NCBI GenBank assembly: GCA_016617855.1
Contig: JAECUM010006733.1
Location: 1 to 64,000 of the forward strand
Length of the DNA: 64,000 nucleotides
Source of the DNA: Megalonaias nervosa
Lineage: Eukaryota; Mollusca; Bivalvia; Unionida; Unionidae
Direction: 5' to 3'
Under the pieces are notes generated by a model. That model ran no database searches, had not been told where the DNA came from, and saw nothing but the letters and a program-made list of their open reading frames with translations. Position numbers and translations under genes: made by a program. This document shows, piece after piece, positions 54,859-57,800 of the stretch; the stretch's first letter is position 1, and every line of letters begins with the position of its first letter.

Positions 54859-57800
54859 CACACACACACACACACAATAGGTGTGAACTGATGGACAGAA
54901 AAGATTATTACTATATGGTTCTTCTACCTTGATGTAAGGCTCTAAGCCAATTCCAGGCACCAATGTCCCAACAATTTTTCTTCAAGTAGAGGAGTGTAGT
55001 TTTAAGGGGTTAGGTGATGGTTGTGATATAGTAAATCAGCTGACGTATATTTGCAAAGGAAGACACTAAATGACACTGAAACCAGGTGAGCGTTCCTTGA
55101 AAAAAAACATTGTCAAGAGAGTTATTGAGCTGAACGGAAGTATTGGGGTCAAACAATCATCAGCAATAACTCCACCATATGATACTGGAGAAAGCTGATA
55201 ATTAAATTCATATGAAGCTTTATCAATACATACCTACATATAAAATCATAATAACTAGGAAAATTTGCGAAGAATAAAAAAGTTGGTGGTTTCCGCAATC
55301 AGGGACCATGTCTTTATTTGATGATAATTTAGAATGCTGCAAAACAAATTCAGCCATAATGCCATCCATGCAGTACCTCCCATAGTTGCATATCAAATTT
55401 TGATCAAATCCAATAAGAATTAATTAAGGGAATTACTGCACAGAATGGAGTAAAGTTGAATATGGTGGTCAGGGGCCATAACTCTGCTCAAAATTATGTT
55501 GCATGGTAAAACTTAAACTCAGGTACCCACCTAAAGTTTTGCACTTTGCACAGGTTTTGATTATTAAAGAAAAAGATTTTCCCAGACCTTCTGCAATGGT
55601 AATCTTGGTTATTTAAAGAAAACCCTGCATATCTTAGGTCTTATGAAAGAAATATTAGTATCCTTTTTTCAGTGTGTGATTGAGGGGTGTAATTTGGCCT
55701 ATAGAGTATGCAGCTTGGCCCAACTTTAGATGTACATCTCTCAAAACACTGCTAGCTCAACTAGGTCATTTTCACTTCCTAAATTTCAAAAGTAAATTAA
55801 ACAGAAAGAAGATCCAGCTAATATCTTAAAAATACATTTTTTATAATTTATATACTGCACTTTCAGACACTAATATTGTCTATTCTGGCAAAATTCATTT
55901 TCCCATTGTAATAGCTACTAAAATTAGTGTGACTAGTTCCTTTTTTCAGAAAATGGAGGCATACATTTCCATCAGCTATCTCCTTTAAACAGTGTGTTGA
56001 TTCCCCAATATCATATATAAAGAAATTTTAGTCACAGTACATGAATGCAGCATTCAAATACTATTATTAACCTAAATATCCAGATACTACAAAATAAGTA
56101 CTTTTCTCTTGGCCTTGATAATTTGTGTACTACTGAAATTTAACAATTTTCCTGAATATTTTGCCTAAAAATTTAGTTTCCTTAATATTAAGATAGTATT
56201 GTTATGAATATGTAATTTAATTACATGTGTGTTAATTTTAAATTCTTTTTTATTTTATTTTTGTATCATTACATTATATTGTAATGATTATTTTCATGGG
56301 ATCTGATATTTCTGAAAGAGATATTATGTTTATATAAAACGCAGTATGACTCGCATAAGCATGATTTTATCCTGCCGTGGTTTGTTGACTGAGTAAACAC
56401 TACGTGAAAACGATTGGTTATTGTCAAGGTCATTTTCCTGGCCCATGTGAAATTGCATTGTTTACTGCACTATTTGATGATGAAATAGTCATGGGTTTCA
56501 TTGTGTGTGCTTGAAATGACGTCTTAGTTCAGTTTAAAAATACTCAGATCCCTGTGAAATATTGAGTAGTACAATATATCTTCAAGAAGAAGGATATATT
56601 TCTATTAGGTGCCGTAAAGAGTTGTATTTTTACATCTTTGGAGCTCAAGATGTTTTATCATAGATGACAGCTTGTTCAGAAGCTCATCTATTTTTTAGAA
56701 TATAATAATTTATTCCCTGGAGAACTATACAAGTGACAAAGACATTCAATTGAAATTTATTCTAAACTGAAACATTACAAGTTGTGGTTCAACGTGGAAC
56801 TCTTGACATTCGTATAATGACTTCACCTGACATCATCGTCCTCCATCTTGGAACGTCATCAAGATTCTAACCCGGATTCAGTTAAAACTATTTAGTGATA
56901 GGACTTGTATTTTTTCAGTACTAGGATAAATGTTTGGATTGTCTTCACAAACTGTAAGTCCTATTTTCTATTTTCACCTTTTCACTGTGTTTTGTAGGGA
57001 AATAAATTATTTTTGTTAAAACTTACAAAGCTTGTTGGTTTCACTCTTTTCTTTTGTTACTTTTGAACGAACCTATACATAACAATATCAATGACCCAGC
57101 AAGTACAATGCTGGTCAGAAAGTGGTCTAGGTGGGAAAACTTGATTGCAATGTATCACTGATTGAAAACAAGGAACACCTGCATATTTGTGTTCTTATGA
57201 AAAAATAAATGGTTCTGTATGCATTTCTAGTGTTTGTTTTTCTTTCTGTTTGTAAAACTATGAAAGTCTGTTCATTCTGTACATGTACTGCTACTAGCCT
57301 ACAAGTCTGATGAGATGCTTCTCTACAAATGTGACTGATTTTTAATATCACTATTGTTTCATAATGTAAAGACTGTCTTTGATAACAGAATGTATCCCTG
57401 AAATAATGTACATCTATTCAAATTATCTTACTGCTGAAAATCTTAAAGATGATCCATAATTCCTTCAAAAAACACTTGAAAAATGATCTTGCCACAAAAA
57501 CTCCATATACAGTGATGACTGTTCTAAATATGTAATGGAACCAAATCACTTGGACTAGATCCAGAATTTAGTTGTGGAAACCATTATATGTGCCCTGATT
57601 ATACGTACATAGACAGAGCTGTGTCCAAAATGAGGTTAACAAAGAGAAATATGCCAATGAATAAAATTCAGACTACTTGAGTGTCTGAGATGCTGACTGC
57701 TTTATCATAAATAAATGTAAACATAGTTTAGTTTATTGAAAAAGGCAAAATAAAGGTAACATCCTAATACATATTTAAACACTTTATATGACAAATGCTA